Shown here: piece after piece, positions 22,980 to 35,205 of the stretch
Position numbering within the stretch: the stretch's first letter is position 1
Layout: each line of letters opens with the position of its first letter
From: Eriocheir sinensis
Taxonomy: Eukaryota > Arthropoda > Malacostraca > Decapoda > Varunidae
Reading direction: 5' to 3'
NCBI RefSeq assembly: GCF_024679095.1
Contig: NC_066522.1
Coordinates: 13,162,753 to 13,226,752, forward strand
Length of the DNA stretch: 64,000 nucleotides
The notes under the pieces: model-generated
Seen by the model: only the letters and a program-made list of their open reading frames with translations
Told to the model about the DNA's origin: nothing
The model's database searches: none
Program-made: the position numbers and the translations under genes

Positions 22980-23625
22980 TTTTCTCCTCCATCTCATCCT
23001 TTTTGTCCTATCCTTATTTTTTTCTTACCTATGTCATTTGCCCCCATAGTTATTTGAAATCTTAGCCTCCTCCTCCTCCTCCTCCTCCTCCTCCTCCTCT
23101 TCCTTATCCTGTTCTCATTCTTCTCCTTCGCCTATTCTTCTTGCTCCTCCTCCTATACTCCTCTTTTTCTTTGTCATTTTTTCTTCCCCATGTAGCGCCC
23201 CGGTCATTTTTCCCCTGTTCAAGATTTTATCCACTTTCCTCCTCCTCCTCCACCTCCTCCTCCTCCTTCTCCTCTTCCTCCTTCCCCTCCTTTTCCTGTT
23301 CCTCATACTTTTTTCTTCCTTTTCCCTCTCCTCCTCCTCTTTGGCATGTCTTCTACCCCTGTCATTTCCCCCTATTCAAGATTTTAGCCTCCTCCTCCTC
23401 CTCCTCCTCCTCCTCCTCCTCCTCCTCCTCTTCCTCCTTCCCCTCCTTTTGCTGTTCCTCATACTTTTTTCTTCCTTTTCCCTCTCCTCCTCCTCTTTGG
23501 CGTGTCTTCTACCCCTGTCATTTCCCCCTATTCAAGATTTTAGCCTCCTCCTCCTCCTCCTCCTCCTCCTCCTCATCCTCATCCTTATCCTCATCCTCAT
23601 CCTCCTCTTCGCCACGCTGATGGGG
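22980..23625. repeat. (CTC)n arrays within a tandem unit of about 157 bp
   Basis: (CTC)n lies at 23068-23100, 23388-23430 and 23545-23575. The unit holding CCCTATTCAAGATTTTAGCC and ATACTTTTTTCTTCCTTTTC is repeated near 23185, 23343 and 23500. Confidence 0.8.
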
Positions 23626-24100
23626 CCCCGGGGATCGTGTGGGCAGGGCGGAGTGTGTTTGGATTGCTAGACCTCGGCCGACCCTGCTCACCCTTCCTTG
23701 CCCGCCCCTGCCTACTTGTTATTTATCCCCGTCTCCTTTCCCCTGCCACCCCTTCACCCCTTTCCCCTTCACCCCTTTCACCCCTCCCCCCTCCTGGCCA
23801 CCCCTTCCCGTCACCCCCTTACCCTGGTGACCTCTCCCTCCTTCCCTCGGTTATCCTTCTTCAGTTTAACGTAATGGTGTCTTTTTCTTTTTTTCTTTTT
23901 TTGCCTTCTCGTGGTTCTTGTCATTTTGTTTTAGTTTGTTTTTGTTTTGTTTTGTTTTTTGGTGAACGTTTTTTTTTTCTCTATTACTTTATTTTCATCT
24001 CCTTTAGTTAGTGTTCATTTCCATTAGTTTTTATTCCAATGAGTTAGTTTTGATTTCCCCGAGTTATATTGTGTTTTAATTAATTACGATATGATTTTAA
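23625..24100. other. C-rich then T-rich sequence
   Basis: 23690-23850 is built of CACCCCTT-type repeats. 23880-24090 is T-rich with TTTTGTTTTG units. No gene. Confidence 0.65.
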
Positions 24101-24432
24101 CTTAAGAACATAAGAACGCAGGAGTCTACAAGAGGCCGGTAGGCCTGTACGAGGCAGCTCCTTTGACCCTAAGCTCCCGTGTATCTAACCCCACCTAATA
24201 TCGCTGTCCATGAATTTATCTAGTCTATTTTTGAATGTGACAATTGTATTGGCACTCACCACATGACTGCTAAGCCTATTCCACTCATCCACCACCCTGT
24301 TAGTAAACCAATTTTTGCCTATGTCCCTGTTGAATCTGAATTTATCCAGTTTAAACCCATTACTTCGTGTCCTACCCGGTTCTCTTACCAACAAAACCTT
24401 ATGAATGTCTCCCTTATTAAAGCCCTTCCATT
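24101..24432 (-). mobile_element. non-LTR retrotransposon (LINE) 3' end fragment, copy 2
   Basis: The minus strand is open for about 69 codons and includes FRFNRDIGKNWFTNRVVDEW, NRLSSHVVSANTIVTFKNRL and DKFMDSD, ending at a stop. It is followed by a non-coding tail with GCCTACCGGCCTCTTG and GTTCTTATGTTCTTAAG at the very 3' end. The residues fit the C-terminus after the reverse transcriptase domain of CR1/L2-type elements. It is 5'-truncated. Confidence 0.7.
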
Positions 24433-25319
24433 CATTCCAACTTCCATTCAGTCAATCAGTCAGTGGGGGCATACGCTGGGGTGCGCGTCGCCTCGCCCAC
24501 CCTACGACGCCGAATCCGGGTTGGGGGTGGGGGTGGGGGTTAAGTTTTATTTGCATTAGTTTTTGTTGTTTTTATTTCCATTTTTTTTCCATTTTTATCA
24601 TTAATTTTTTTTTGGTTATTTCCATTTTGTATCTTTTTTTATTTCCATTTTTTCCATATTTTTATTTCCATTTTTTTTCTTTTTTTCCATTTTTATATTT
24701 ATTATTATTTTTTTTTCCTTTTTTCCATTTTTTTGTTTTTATTTCCACTTATTCATTTTTCATTTATTTTGTTTATTTGTTTTATTTCCATTTTTTTTCT
24801 TTGCTTGTGTACCATAATTTCTCTTCCCTTTTCTTTTTTTTTCTTTTCTCGCTTTTTTGTATTGCCGATCATAAACAACCGCAGCTTCTAAACTATTCTA
24901 CCTCTTTGTGAATTTCCTCATACTTCCACTTACACTCGGTCTATTTCCACCACACTATTACTAAAAAAAAAAATATGTTGAATGTAAGAGAAAAAAAGAT
25001 CGGTGGTTTATAGAAAGCTTGCAGGTATTATAGGGAACGAGGTTTGGCATACTGGTGATATTGGAAGAGATGGTAAGGGAATGGGTTATAGGAAGGGAGA
25101 GCTTGTGTAATACGGGCATTAGTTAACCTGTACGTCTATCAAAGCATTATCTCTTTACCTTATTTATTTAATGGGATACTTTTTAAAATTTTCTAGGGTG
25201 TTGGTATCGATTTTCTATTGTATTTTTGTTTTGTTTATTTTTCATGTTGGTATTTTTGTTGTTTTGTTATAGTTGTTTTTGTTATAGTTGTTTTTGTATG
25301 AATCAGCTGCTTCTTTTTT

Positions 25320-25323
<4 letters not shown>
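24433..25323. other. T-rich (ATTTCCATTTTT) sequence and unique DNA
   Basis: 24440-24545 is unique and GC-rich, ending in (GGGGGT)n. 24560-24860 is built of TTTCCATTTTT-like repeats. 24960-25320 is unique and AT-rich. No gene. Confidence 0.65.
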
Positions 25324-25380
<57 letters not shown>

Positions 25381-25385
25381 TGCTT

Positions 25386-25435
<50 letters not shown>
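25324..25435. repeat. (TG)n and (AC)n facing pair, hairpin-capable
   Basis: TG repeats at 25324-25378 are followed after nine bases (CCTGCTTTA) by AC repeats at 25388-25435. The arms are complementary over about 48 bp. Confidence 0.9.
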
Positions 25436-25439
<4 letters not shown>

Positions 25440-26574
25440 ACACCTTCCTACACCGGCCTACACACACGCCCACTTAAACACACTTCACCCTAACGCTGCT
25501 TCCTTCCTCCTCCTCCTCCTCCTCCTCCTCCTCCACTTCTTCATTTTAGTATCCTTATCTTTTTCTTTCACTTCCTTCACTTCCTACTCCTCTTTCACCT
25601 CCTCCTCCTCCTCCTCCTGCTCCTCCTCCTCTGCCTCTTCCTCGTGGAGAGCCACATGGCCTTAGTGGCAGTAAGCTGAGTCTCCCTCGAGGCCTCAAGG
25701 CGGTGCCAGGCCCAGCGTGGTGTTTGGGCTGCCTAGCTTGGCGGCGGCGAGGGCGGAGGTGGTGGTGGTGGTGGTGTGGTGGGATATAGGAAGAGGTCGG
25801 AAGGATAGGAAGGGGTTGAAGGGGTAAAGGAAAGGTTTGATTTCTTCGTTGGACTAGAAACAGGAAGGAAAAGAAGAGACGAAAGAAGAGGAGAGAAGAG
25901 GGGTTAAGTTAGTAAAGGAAAGGTTTGGCTTCTTCGTGGCACCAGAGAAAGAGGAAGAGAAGAAAAGAAAGAAGAGGAGAGAAGAGGGGTTAAGTTAGTA
26001 AAGGAAAGGTTTGGCTTCTTCGTGGCACCAGAGAAAGAGGAAGAGAAGAAAAGAAAGAAGAGGAGAGGAGAGAAGAGGGGTTAAGTTAGTAAAGGAAAGG
26101 TTTGATTTCTTCGTGGCACCAGAGAATAAAGAAAAGAAGAGAGGAAAGAAGAGAAATGGAGAGGAGACGAAAAGGGTTGAGGCGGTATAGGAAATCGTTT
26201 AACTCCTTCGTGGCACTAAAAATAAAAGAAGAGAGTAGAAGAAAGGATAGAAGTGAGAAAAGGAGAGAAGCAAAGTAGAGGTTCGGACTCACATCTCATC
26301 AAGTTGGCAATGGAGAGTTTGAGAAAAGAGAAAATAAGACGCAGAATTGAGCTGTGGTTCCTTAGCGTGGTTTGGTTGGCCACCGTGACTCGAATTGTCT
26401 AGGCTTTCACGAAGGTTAGATTTTTTTTTTTTCTGTTGTAATTATAGTTGTTGTTATCTGCTGCTGTTGTTACTTAGGCTTTTCGTTTGTTGTTGCTGAT
26501 ACTTTTACTATTGTTGTTGTTGTTGTTGTTACTGCTACAGATTTGTTTGATTTAATAGTTGACTTTTTCTTGTT
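25436..26574. repeat. (TCC)n and a tandem unit of about 85 bp
   Basis: (TCC)n 25506-25535 and 25598-25635; (GGT)n near 25758. 25825-26230 holds about five copies of a unit with AGGAAAGGTTTGGCTTCTTC, GTGGCACCAGAGAA and a GA-rich half. 26330-26570 is unique with GTT triplets. Confidence 0.75.
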
Positions 26575-26912
26575 TTCTTGTTTTTTTGTTTTTTTACGTC
26601 TACGCCTATCGCGTAGGCTTGCTTGAGGGGCCTGGATGGTAGTCGGCCACAGCCCGTATTGGCGCAGGCAGGTGTTTATAGTGGCGCTGTCTTCTCTTGG
26701 CTCATGCTGCCCCCCGGAACTCGTTCTTGATTCACTTGGACGGTTTCCTCTAGAGTCCGGGTTGACGGGTGGTCTTCAGGACAGCATGTGAGTAGTTTTA
26801 AGCCACTCGGCGGTAACTGAAAAATCCCAGGTGGTAGCGTGGGGATTCGAACTCGCGTCGTCCATCACGCGGTGAATGTGAGCCCAGCACGCTACCACTC
26901 AGCCACCGTCAC
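26575..26912 (-). mobile_element. tRNA-derived SINE, fullest copy (about 338 bp)
   Basis: On the minus strand the head reads GGTGGCTGAGTGGTAGCGTG (Pol III box A-like, TGGCTGAGTGG), then GCGAGTTCGAATCCCCACG (box B, GTTCGAATCC), then a body with CAACCCGGACTCTAGAGGAA and GCGCCACTATAAACACCTGC, and an A-rich tail at 26575-26597. A head-plus-tail copy with an internal deletion is at 37579-37822 and a tail-only copy at 9107-9234. The head resembles a tRNA but continues into the SINE body, so it is not called as a tRNA gene. Confidence 0.8.
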
Positions 26913-27235
26913 AACTTGTTGTAGTTGTGGTTGTCGTTACTGTTGTTCTTGTTGTTGGTGGTGGTTGTGGTGTTGCTGTTGCTTTTGTTGTTATTATTAT
27001 TTGATCCTGACACGACTACGGTTGATCTTGTTAATATTTTTTTGTATTAGTTACATGTTGCTGATGTTCCAGTTGTTGTCTCACTTATAATGCTGCTCTT
27101 GTTGCTTTAGTCTAGTTGTTGTCGTCGTCACTTGTTGTTGTTGTAGTTGTTGTTGTTGTTGTCGATTTTGCAGCTGATCTGGTTGTTGTTTTATATGATG
27201 TTGCTGTTGTTGTTCTAGTTATTTTGTTGTTACTG

Positions 27236-27267
<32 letters not shown>

Positions 27268-28099
27268 GGTGGTGCTGCTGTTGTTTTACTTGATACCACT
27301 GCTGTTGCTCTAGTTATTTTGTTGTTACAGCTGTTTTGTTTTTGTTGTTGATGTTGTTGTTGCTGCTGCTGTGTGCTACCTCTGCTGCTGTTGCTGATAA
27401 TGCCATCCCGTTCATTCAGTGGCTGCTGCCTGCTCGGTGAACTGGTCCCTTGTCACTCACTCTCGGGCCACGCCACTCGTCGCGTCCCAGTCAGAGAGTC
27501 AGTGTGCGTCATGAACTCGGGGTGGAGGGAGACTTCAGGCAGGGGTAGGGGGGAGGGTGGGGGGTTGGGGAGCATCAATGGGCAGGTGACACGCACGCCC
27601 TCACGCTGTTGCTCCCCCCGCCCCCCAAACCCCCCCGTCCACGCGTCACAAGGGGGGGGGGTAGATGGAGGGGGACAGACAGACAGACAGGGGGGAGGAC
27701 AGGTGCCGAAGTGCGTCCATTCATGTCCCGCCTCGCCCTCATGAATCGCTCCTTCATGCCCTGACACTGAAGCCGCGACTCGTGCCACCCCGCCCGTGTA
27801 GTGTGGCTTTCACGGGGCGGGGAGCAACAGCGGGGGAGGTTGTGCTTGCTGTGATTTGTGTTTTGGTCTGGTTCTGTTTGGTGTGAAGGACGGGGTGGGG
27901 GGTGGGGGGGGGGGGAATCAGTACGTTTATTCTATTTTTTTTTTCTGTTGTTATAATCGTAGTTGTTGTTATCGCTGCCGTTGTTACTTGGGTTTTCGAC
28001 TGCCTTCATTCATGGGGCGTGAGTGCTCTACCGGCGCAGGCATATACAGTGGTGAAGGCTCTACTACAATATATAATGCATCCATCCCTTCTTGTTTTC
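26913..28099. other. GTT/GCT-rich array then G/C-rich unique sequence
   Basis: 26913-27400 is a degenerate TTG/TGG/TGC trinucleotide field. 27400-27860 is GC-rich unique DNA with a G-run at 27652 and C-runs near 27615. 27890-27915 is G-rich. No protein family was recognised in the open frames of either strand. Confidence 0.55.
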
Positions 28100-28180
28100 T
28101 ATTTTTTTTATACTATAGGAGGCAGCTCAAGGGAAAAGAAAAAAAAGAGCAAAAAATCGGAAGCCCGGTAGACGCTCCTC
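28100..28180 (+). mobile_element. short dispersed element, copy 3 (degenerate)
   Basis: T-run, ACTATAGGAGGCAGCTCAAG, A-rich middle and AAGCCCGGTAGACGCTCCT match the layout of the family, with more changes than other copies. Confidence 0.55.
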
Positions 28181-28895
28181 CGACAAACGACATAAGACCG
28201 AGAGCCCAGAGGAGAGGTGGAGAGTGTACATTGCATGGTTGACCGAGATTCTTATGCGCAGCGCAGTAAGAGAGTGCATGTAACAGCATAGGCACGTGGC
28301 CACCAGGGACGGTATGGCGCTCGAGATTGTGTCGCGGCTTGAGGCTGTTCAGACGGACGCGCGAGAATTGTGTTTATCAGAGCGACTTTGTTCTGTGGTG
28401 GTGCTAACGGGTTCGTGATTGCCCTTATAACGAACGCGAGTCTGATGATTTTTATATATTTTTAGTTTTTTTAGCTTTGTTTGTTTTATACGTATATATT
28501 TGTTTTTTTACTTGTTTTATTTGTTTGCTTATGATCATTTTTTTGTTTTGGCTTGTTTTATTTGTTTTATATATTGTTTTTTTATGTTTTACTTGTTTTA
28601 TTTATGTTTTTCATGATTATGTTTTTGTTTTGTTTGTTTTATTTGCTTTATTTATTTATTTATTTAAATTTTTTTTTTTTTTTTGTCTTTGTTTGTTTAT
28701 ATGTACTTTCTGCTTCTTCTGACGATTATTATTAGGTCATGTCACGCTCCCAATGCATGCAAAGATTAGAGCACCACAGATGTCCTTCACGTATAAGATT
28801 TAGGACTTGATTTAAGGTATTCCCGTCTCAGTGTTCTATACATTACTGGGTCCTGTGTTACGTTAGTTCGGGGAAGATATGGGGGTGGGGTTACT

Positions 28896-28960
<65 letters not shown>

Positions 28961-29559
28961 TTCATAACCGTGAGAACAAGGAACTGGATACCAATTAAGT
29001 CCAGGAGGTGATGCTAACTGGCCCTTTCTCATGTGCTCTCTCTTCTTCTTTAACCTTCCTTATATTCCCACGGCTGAGGATGTCATAAATTACTGAAGTA
29101 GGTTTATTTATGACCATCCTGAAGCCACATGACCAACGTTGAGAGTAAATATTGAAGCAAAGGAAAACTGAATAAAAATAATTAAATGATGGAGATGAAT
29201 ATTGAAATGAACATATAAATTACATAACCTGGCATCTGAAAAAGCTCTTGTGGCCTGTAGAAGTAGACATGTTTAGGGAAGAGTGTGTACGAGAATAATG
29301 AACGGAAATGGCGAGGTGAGGAGAGTTAACATCATCATAATATAGTTTGAAGACGAAATGTTTAAAAATAGTAATACGTAATAATCGGAAAGGCAAAATA
29401 TATACAAGATGAATAAAAAGGGCGAGTGCAGGAGAAATGAAGAGTTTAGTGACAAAATACAAAGTCAACGGAAATGGCAAGTGTTGGAGAACTAACATGA
29501 TAAACTTTGAGGAGGAACAATTTGAATGGGGACCTTGAATGGACTATTTCATTGATATA
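28180..29559. other. unique sequence, T-rich tract and (CA)n
   Basis: 28190-28440 is unique, GC-balanced DNA. 28450-28720 is T-rich with TTGTTTTATTTG repeats. (CA)n lies at 28899-28956. 28960-29550 is AT-rich unique DNA, with AACGGAAATGGC occurring twice (29300, 29468). No gene. Confidence 0.6.
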
Positions 29560-29656
29560 GTTTTTTTTTTTTTTTTTTTTTTACATATTAGGAAACGGCT
29601 CAAGGGCAACAAAGAAAAGGTGTAAAAAAAAGCCCACTAATCGCTGTTCCCACAAA
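29560..29656 (+). mobile_element. short dispersed element, copy 4
   Basis: T-run, ACATATTAGGAAACGGCTCA, AGGGCAACAAAG, A-rich middle, AAAAAAAGCCCACTAATCGC. Confidence 0.65.
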
Positions 29657-29689
29657 GACAAAAGTAATAAGTGGTGTCGTGATAAGGAT

Positions 29690-29892
<203 letters not shown>

Positions 29893-30149
29893 ATAATCAT
29901 AATAATATTGGTAATGATAACAATTAAAGATGTGTTGGTGACGGTGTGTTGTCCTGTGTTGTGTGAGTGTTTCAGGAGGTGTTCCTGCCTCCATCCTCAC
30001 GGACAGTCTTGCCGCGCCGAACGGATTTTTCTCCCCAAAGACATATATTGTATAAGTGCGTAAAGTTTTATTTAAGATTTTTTTTAAATACTTCTAATAT
30101 GAAGACTAAAATGCTAAAAGTACGACTCATCAGTATTGTTTTTACTTCC

Positions 30150-30164
30150 TTATTATTATTATTA

Positions 30165-30196
<32 letters not shown>

Positions 30197-30230
30197 GTTG
30201 TTGTTGTTGTCGTTGTTATTATTTTTTACC

Positions 30231-30277
<47 letters not shown>

Positions 30278-30290
30278 TATTATTATTATG

Positions 30291-30371
<81 letters not shown>

Positions 30372-30382
30372 GTTATTATTAC

Positions 30383-30448
<66 letters not shown>

Positions 30449-30460
30449 CATATTTTCTTC
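30150..30460. repeat. (AAT)n and (ATT)n facing arrays
   Basis: TTA-type repeats 30150-30220, then (AAT)n 30231-30276 joined directly to (ATT)n 30276-30449. The junction is self-complementary, so a long AT hairpin is possible. The Ile and Asn frames here are repeat translations. Confidence 0.9.
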
Positions 30461-30710
30461 GCTGTTATTGTTAATTGTATATATTTTTAATTTCATAACT
30501 ATTATCGTTACTGTTATTATGACTAAAATATTATGAATAAGGATAATGATAAAGTCTAATAATAGTAAAAATATTAATATTGCTAATAATAAAGATAATG
30601 ATAATAATGATATTGATAATAATAAATAAATTATGAGACTGCTGTTGATACTTGTAAAAATAGTAGTAATGATGATTATAATGATAATAATTATAACAAC
30701 AATAATATTA

Positions 30711-30899
<189 letters not shown>

Positions 30900-33240
30900 G
30901 ACTAATAATAATAAAATGCCACTACTTCAAAAAATTCTACTGCTACCACACTACTACTACCACAACAACAACCACAATTTCTGCCATTACACTTTTTTTT
31001 CAGAAACTTCCTGGAAACGTTGTATAGTTTTGTTGTTGCTTTACAGAGGCAGCGAAGAGTAATTTCCGTGTGTACGTATTTTTAGTTTGTGGAGTGAGTG
31101 GTCGCGCGGCGCACCGTCTTTATCGTGAATGCTTCCTTACATGTCAGGAGGTGTTGGAGGAAGGGAGGCGCGTATCCATAACACTAAGCCACGTAACAGG
31201 GCCCGTGCTGCGTCGGTTCCCCTTCCCGCCTCAGCGCCGCGATATAAGCAGCTTCGTTCATGTGCTAAAACAAAAGCCGCTTCATGTGTGAGTTTAGCGC
31301 TTGGAGGAGGTAGAAGTTCCTGAGGTGCTTTGTCTTGTCCGGTCTTGGTCTTGATTTTGATCCTGTTAAGCGATGATGTTTAGGAGACACGGGCAAACTC
31401 TTGATGACATGCGAGGAGTTGGGGACACGTACTGGGAGTGCTTGCCGATTGTGTAGGGTAAGGGAGTGACTGTTAGGAAAGGATGGCACCTGCTAGAAAG
31501 AGTCAGGGGAGGTGAGGAGTGAGAGAAGTGTTTTACCGACGTCTAGTTCGGGTTGTTTTCGCATACTGCAGAATGTGAAACACCTCCAAGTATTAACCAA
31601 CACCTACTGGGAGAAAGTGCTGATTAGTTAACGAACAACACCCGCTGGAAGGGAATAGTACCTGTTAAGAGAGCTCTGCACCTGCTGCGAGGGGCCGATA
31701 AGCGTGAGGGGAGTGAAGGGGAGCCAGACGCGGCCGCCACACCAAATCACACCGCGCCAGAGCCTTCCCCTCGCGCGGCCCTACACTCCGCGGGTTTAGC
31801 GTCCCCTCTACCCTGCAGTGACACAATGGCGGAGTAAAAATAGCCGCTCGTAATAATGGCGAAGGAGGCGAGAGTGTGCTGGAGGGAGCAAATAAACAGT
31901 TTTCTCCCCGCGCGGTCGACAATTCATCGCTGGAGTGGACGGCCGTGTTTATTTGGAGAAAGCGCCGCTGTAACGCAAGCCTCGGGACGCTGTGCAACCC
32001 TCCGCGCTGTTGCTCTTATCTCAGCTTTCCTGCCTCCCTCCCTTTTTTTCCCCTGCCACCCAACTTCTTGATACTTTACGCGCCAGTGTTGTAAAAAAAT
32101 AATGAAGGCTGTGGTGCGGCTCTGAAGAGGGTGCGAAAGGGTATGGTGACGGGGGCGGCGGCGGCGGGGAAGGATTACACGCTCGGCCGCTGGTTTGGAG
32201 GCGGCGGAGGTTGCGGCAGCGGCGGCGAGGGAGCGGTAGTGGCGTTGCTGAATGCGTCTCTCCAACAGCTGCCCGCGTGTTGCCTTCATGTTGCTGCTGC
32301 AGTGCTCGATTCCTCTTCCACTTGAGAGTTATTCATTCGTATTTGTTTTCACGCCGCCGCCTCGCCTCCTCCTCCGCCACGCCCGTATAGCATTGAGGTA
32401 AAACTTCATGCGTTGTGTTCGGGTGCGACAAGATGGCCGCCACAAGGTTAGGGCGCGTCAGGCACGACTCCTCCGCGTTATCTGATGGGGCGGAAATTAA
32501 TTTGTTTATTTTCCCGAAGTTCTGAGCGTCGAGGGGATAAATTACGCCCTCGTTTGCGTAGGCCTAGGGTCCGCTTGGTGGCAGGTGACGGGGGGCCAGG
32601 CGTCACTACACCCCATTGGCTGCGTGATGAATTAGCGAATTTAAGAATAAACCAAAAGTCCGTCGTGAAGCATTTAGTGAGGGCGGGTGTGTCAGGAGTG
32701 CCAACCCTTGTTTACCTCCTGGCCAGCCTCCATCGACGCCCTAAGAGCATTAACTTATCGCTCCCTCTCTCTCTCCCTCTCACCCTAACACCCTCCTCAA
32801 CCTCCCCTTCCTCCTCCTCCTCCTCCTCCTCCTCCTCCAGCAGCCTCTTAAGCACCCTTGGTCAACGCTTGTAAGGGGCAGGTTGGTGTGCCTGTCGGGG
32901 AGGCTCTGTTGGCAGCCCTGCTCGCTCAAGGCTTTATTTATTTGTGGATCCTTCTAATATTTGATCGGCGTTTTCTTGTTGTTGTTGTTGTTGTTGATTT
33001 CTTCGTCGTCGTTAATTGTTTGTGCTTAATGTATAAATAATTTGTGTGTGTTGTTTAGTTGTTTTGCTTTAATCCTTTATAGTCAAGCTTTTTATTGTAG
33101 TGTTTTTTATGTATATTTTATCTTGTTTTAAATTATTATCCCCGCCTTGAGGTTTTTATTTTTATTTTTTGTTTGTTTTTTTGCTTCTCTCCTCTGCTCG
33201 TCCTCAACCTCCTCTTCCCTTTTCTCCTCTAGCCTCTCCA
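30900..33240. other. longest low-repeat stretch downstream of SoxE, no gene recognised
   Basis: Mostly unique DNA. 31060-31330 is GC-balanced with GCGATATAAGCAGC near 31240. 31700-32300 is CpG-rich with AAATAAACAGTTTTC near 31890 and a (GGC)n-like patch at 32155-32235. 32480-32720 holds GGAAATTAATTTGTTTATTT and CCCATTGGCTGCGTGATGAA. (TCC)n lies at 32810-32838. 32960-33160 is T-rich. The open frames are short and match no family. The unique AT/GC mixture suits regulatory DNA, but this is not shown. Confidence 0.5.
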
Positions 33241-33359
33241 TCACCCTTCCTCCTCCTCCTCCTCCTCCTCCTCCTCCTTCTCCTCACTCTCCATCATCCT
33301 CTTGAATCCGTCGGTCCCTGCTTGTGGTGCCTCCTCTTGAGCCTCGTGTAATGTCCGCG

Positions 33360-33443
<84 letters not shown>

Positions 33444-33538
33444 GGGGGGGGAATAATATAAAAAGAATGTTCTTCACTTTATTTTTTTCCTCCTTGAACT
33501 ATCTATGCTCGGGTCCTCACCATTTTTTTTTTTTTTCA
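33241..33538. repeat. (TCC)n and (CT)n-(GT)n tracts
   Basis: (TCC)n 33248-33278; (CT)n 33361-33428 running straight into (GT)n 33428-33442 and a G-run. T-runs lie near 33523-33536. Confidence 0.9.
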
Positions 33539-35205
33539 TTTATTTGGCTTCTTTGTGGGCGCTGGTCCGTGCGTTGCAGCTCGCGCTACACGCCGGCAGC
33601 GGGAGCGACGCGGGGACTCAAGTGGTGCGGTGGGAGCAAGGGAAATAAACAGTTGTAGCACGCGCTGAGAGTCCATTGTCGGGCGAACACAAGAAGTCGC
33701 TTAGTCGCTCCTTGTCTCTAGGCGCGCCGCTCTCGTGACCACTTCGGACGCGGGTCACTCACTTTGTATACGAAAGTCTCACGCACTTTGCTGCATTAGC
33801 CTCGCCAGCCACTTGCCCTTGCGTCACCGCTGAACACTTGAGCCCGGCGCTGCCATGAGTCCTGAGCTCTGCGTCGCCGCCAGCGCCGCGCCATCAAGAT
33901 CAAGAACTCGAGCTGTGAAAGACAAAGTGCGCGGCGCGGGGCTGTGCTGCTCAAGGAGTGTTTTTGAACTTTGATCTGAACATCATACTGACCAAGTACA
34001 GATACTATGATAAACTTACAAACTATATATAAACTTGAAAGAAAATACAAACAGGAAAATTATCAAAGGAAACTTAAATAAATACATTATAAGATATGCT
34101 GCGGGGAGGGGTGCCACCAGCCTGCTCTTGCTGCTGCTGCTGGGCGGGTGCAGGCGGGGCACAGGGGCGGGGACACTCAGCTGCCTCAGAAGGACTCGAC
34201 TGGCTCACTACCAACACACTCCTTAACCGTAGAGTCCAGGTTACATAACAGCGCCACAGCGTCCGCCGTGGCGCTGCAGGGAGCATTGTTTTCATATATA
34301 CAAAACACCGATGCGTCAATCAGTGTTCCCGTCAACGTCGTGGCCGCGTCGGATGGCTAGCCCAGCCGCCCTCGAGCCTAGGAGCCTCGCTGGGCGCTTC
34401 GCCGGGCGCTGACCGAGGCCACCGCTGCCTTAGTCAGACGCTTCCCTCACAACCGACGCGGCCTCAGACGCTGACTTCGATAATACTGTATAAAAGGGGA
34501 GACGGTCGCCGACGGGGAATCACGGAGAAATATCACTTGTGTATGCATTTACGTTCCTTTGAGATATGAAAATAAAACTTCTCACGATCTCAGTTGCTGA
34601 TCCGCGATTCCTCTTAATATGTAAGTGATCCATGCACGAACAGTTTCAGTTCTCCGGCGTTTTATGAAAAAATATTCCTCAGCCACAAACAACTTTCCTA
34701 AGAAACGTTGTGACATGAGTGCGCGGCGCCTCCAGAGTGAACGTCCGGCCTCGCGCGTCTCCTGCCCCGGACGGCAAGACGCGGCGCTCCTCGTCCCGTG
34801 CACTCCGACGACACCTTAGTGGCGTGAATGGCCTCAGTTAAGAGGGAAAAAAAAGGACGTAATAACTTATGTGAAGATCATAAAAGTACACAGAAGTCTC
34901 CATGGACCGCACCACCACACGAACCACCGCCTCGGCACCGCGCCGCCACAGGTGGCCGCCAGCACCTTTGCCACCTGTTGGCACTCACTGACAGGGTTGT
35001 GGCGAGGCCCAAGCGGCGGCGACTGTCACCACTGTGCTGTTTTGGCCTCGGCAAGACTTGCGTGCGGCCACTCGACGCCCTTACTCTTGAACTGTGAACT
35101 GTGTTGAGGCACGCGAGGGGACGGGCATGTGTCGCCGCTGCCGTGTGGCTTCCCGTCCATCCCCGGCCGGAAAGATGCTCGGCGGTGAGCTGTGTTGAGT
35201 GTCCC
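33539..35205 (-). other. possible SoxE 3' UTR with distal poly(A) signal
   Basis: Below the stop at 35206 the sequence stays non-repetitive and moderately GC-rich for about 1.6 kb, without a recognisable coding frame on the minus strand. The first canonical AATAAA I find on the minus strand below the stop is at 33539-33544, just before a 12-nt A run (minus strand). A 3' UTR of about 1.67 kb is plausible for a Sox gene. The end point is inference; no transcript evidence is visible. Confidence 0.35.
34489..34625 (+). promoter_or_regulatory. candidate TATA promoter antisense to SoxE 3' region
   Basis: TATAAAAGGGG at 34489-34499 is a near-perfect TATA box. About 33 bp downstream is ATCACGG (A at 34522), a partial arthropod initiator. 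A GTAAGT donor-like site follows at 34621-34626, but AATAAA is at 34565-34572. No protein frame downstream was recognised. If real, it would drive a plus-strand transcript across the end of SoxE. Confidence 0.3.

Noticed and set aside
26843..26905. Possible tRNA gene on the minus strand
   Set aside because: Box A and B are present, but the sequence continues into a SINE body with an A-rich tail and has related truncated copies; called as SINE head.
32485..32874. 129-codon plus-strand frame MGRKLICLF...
   Set aside because: No family recognised; the end is a (TCC)n poly-Ser; no splice or promoter support.
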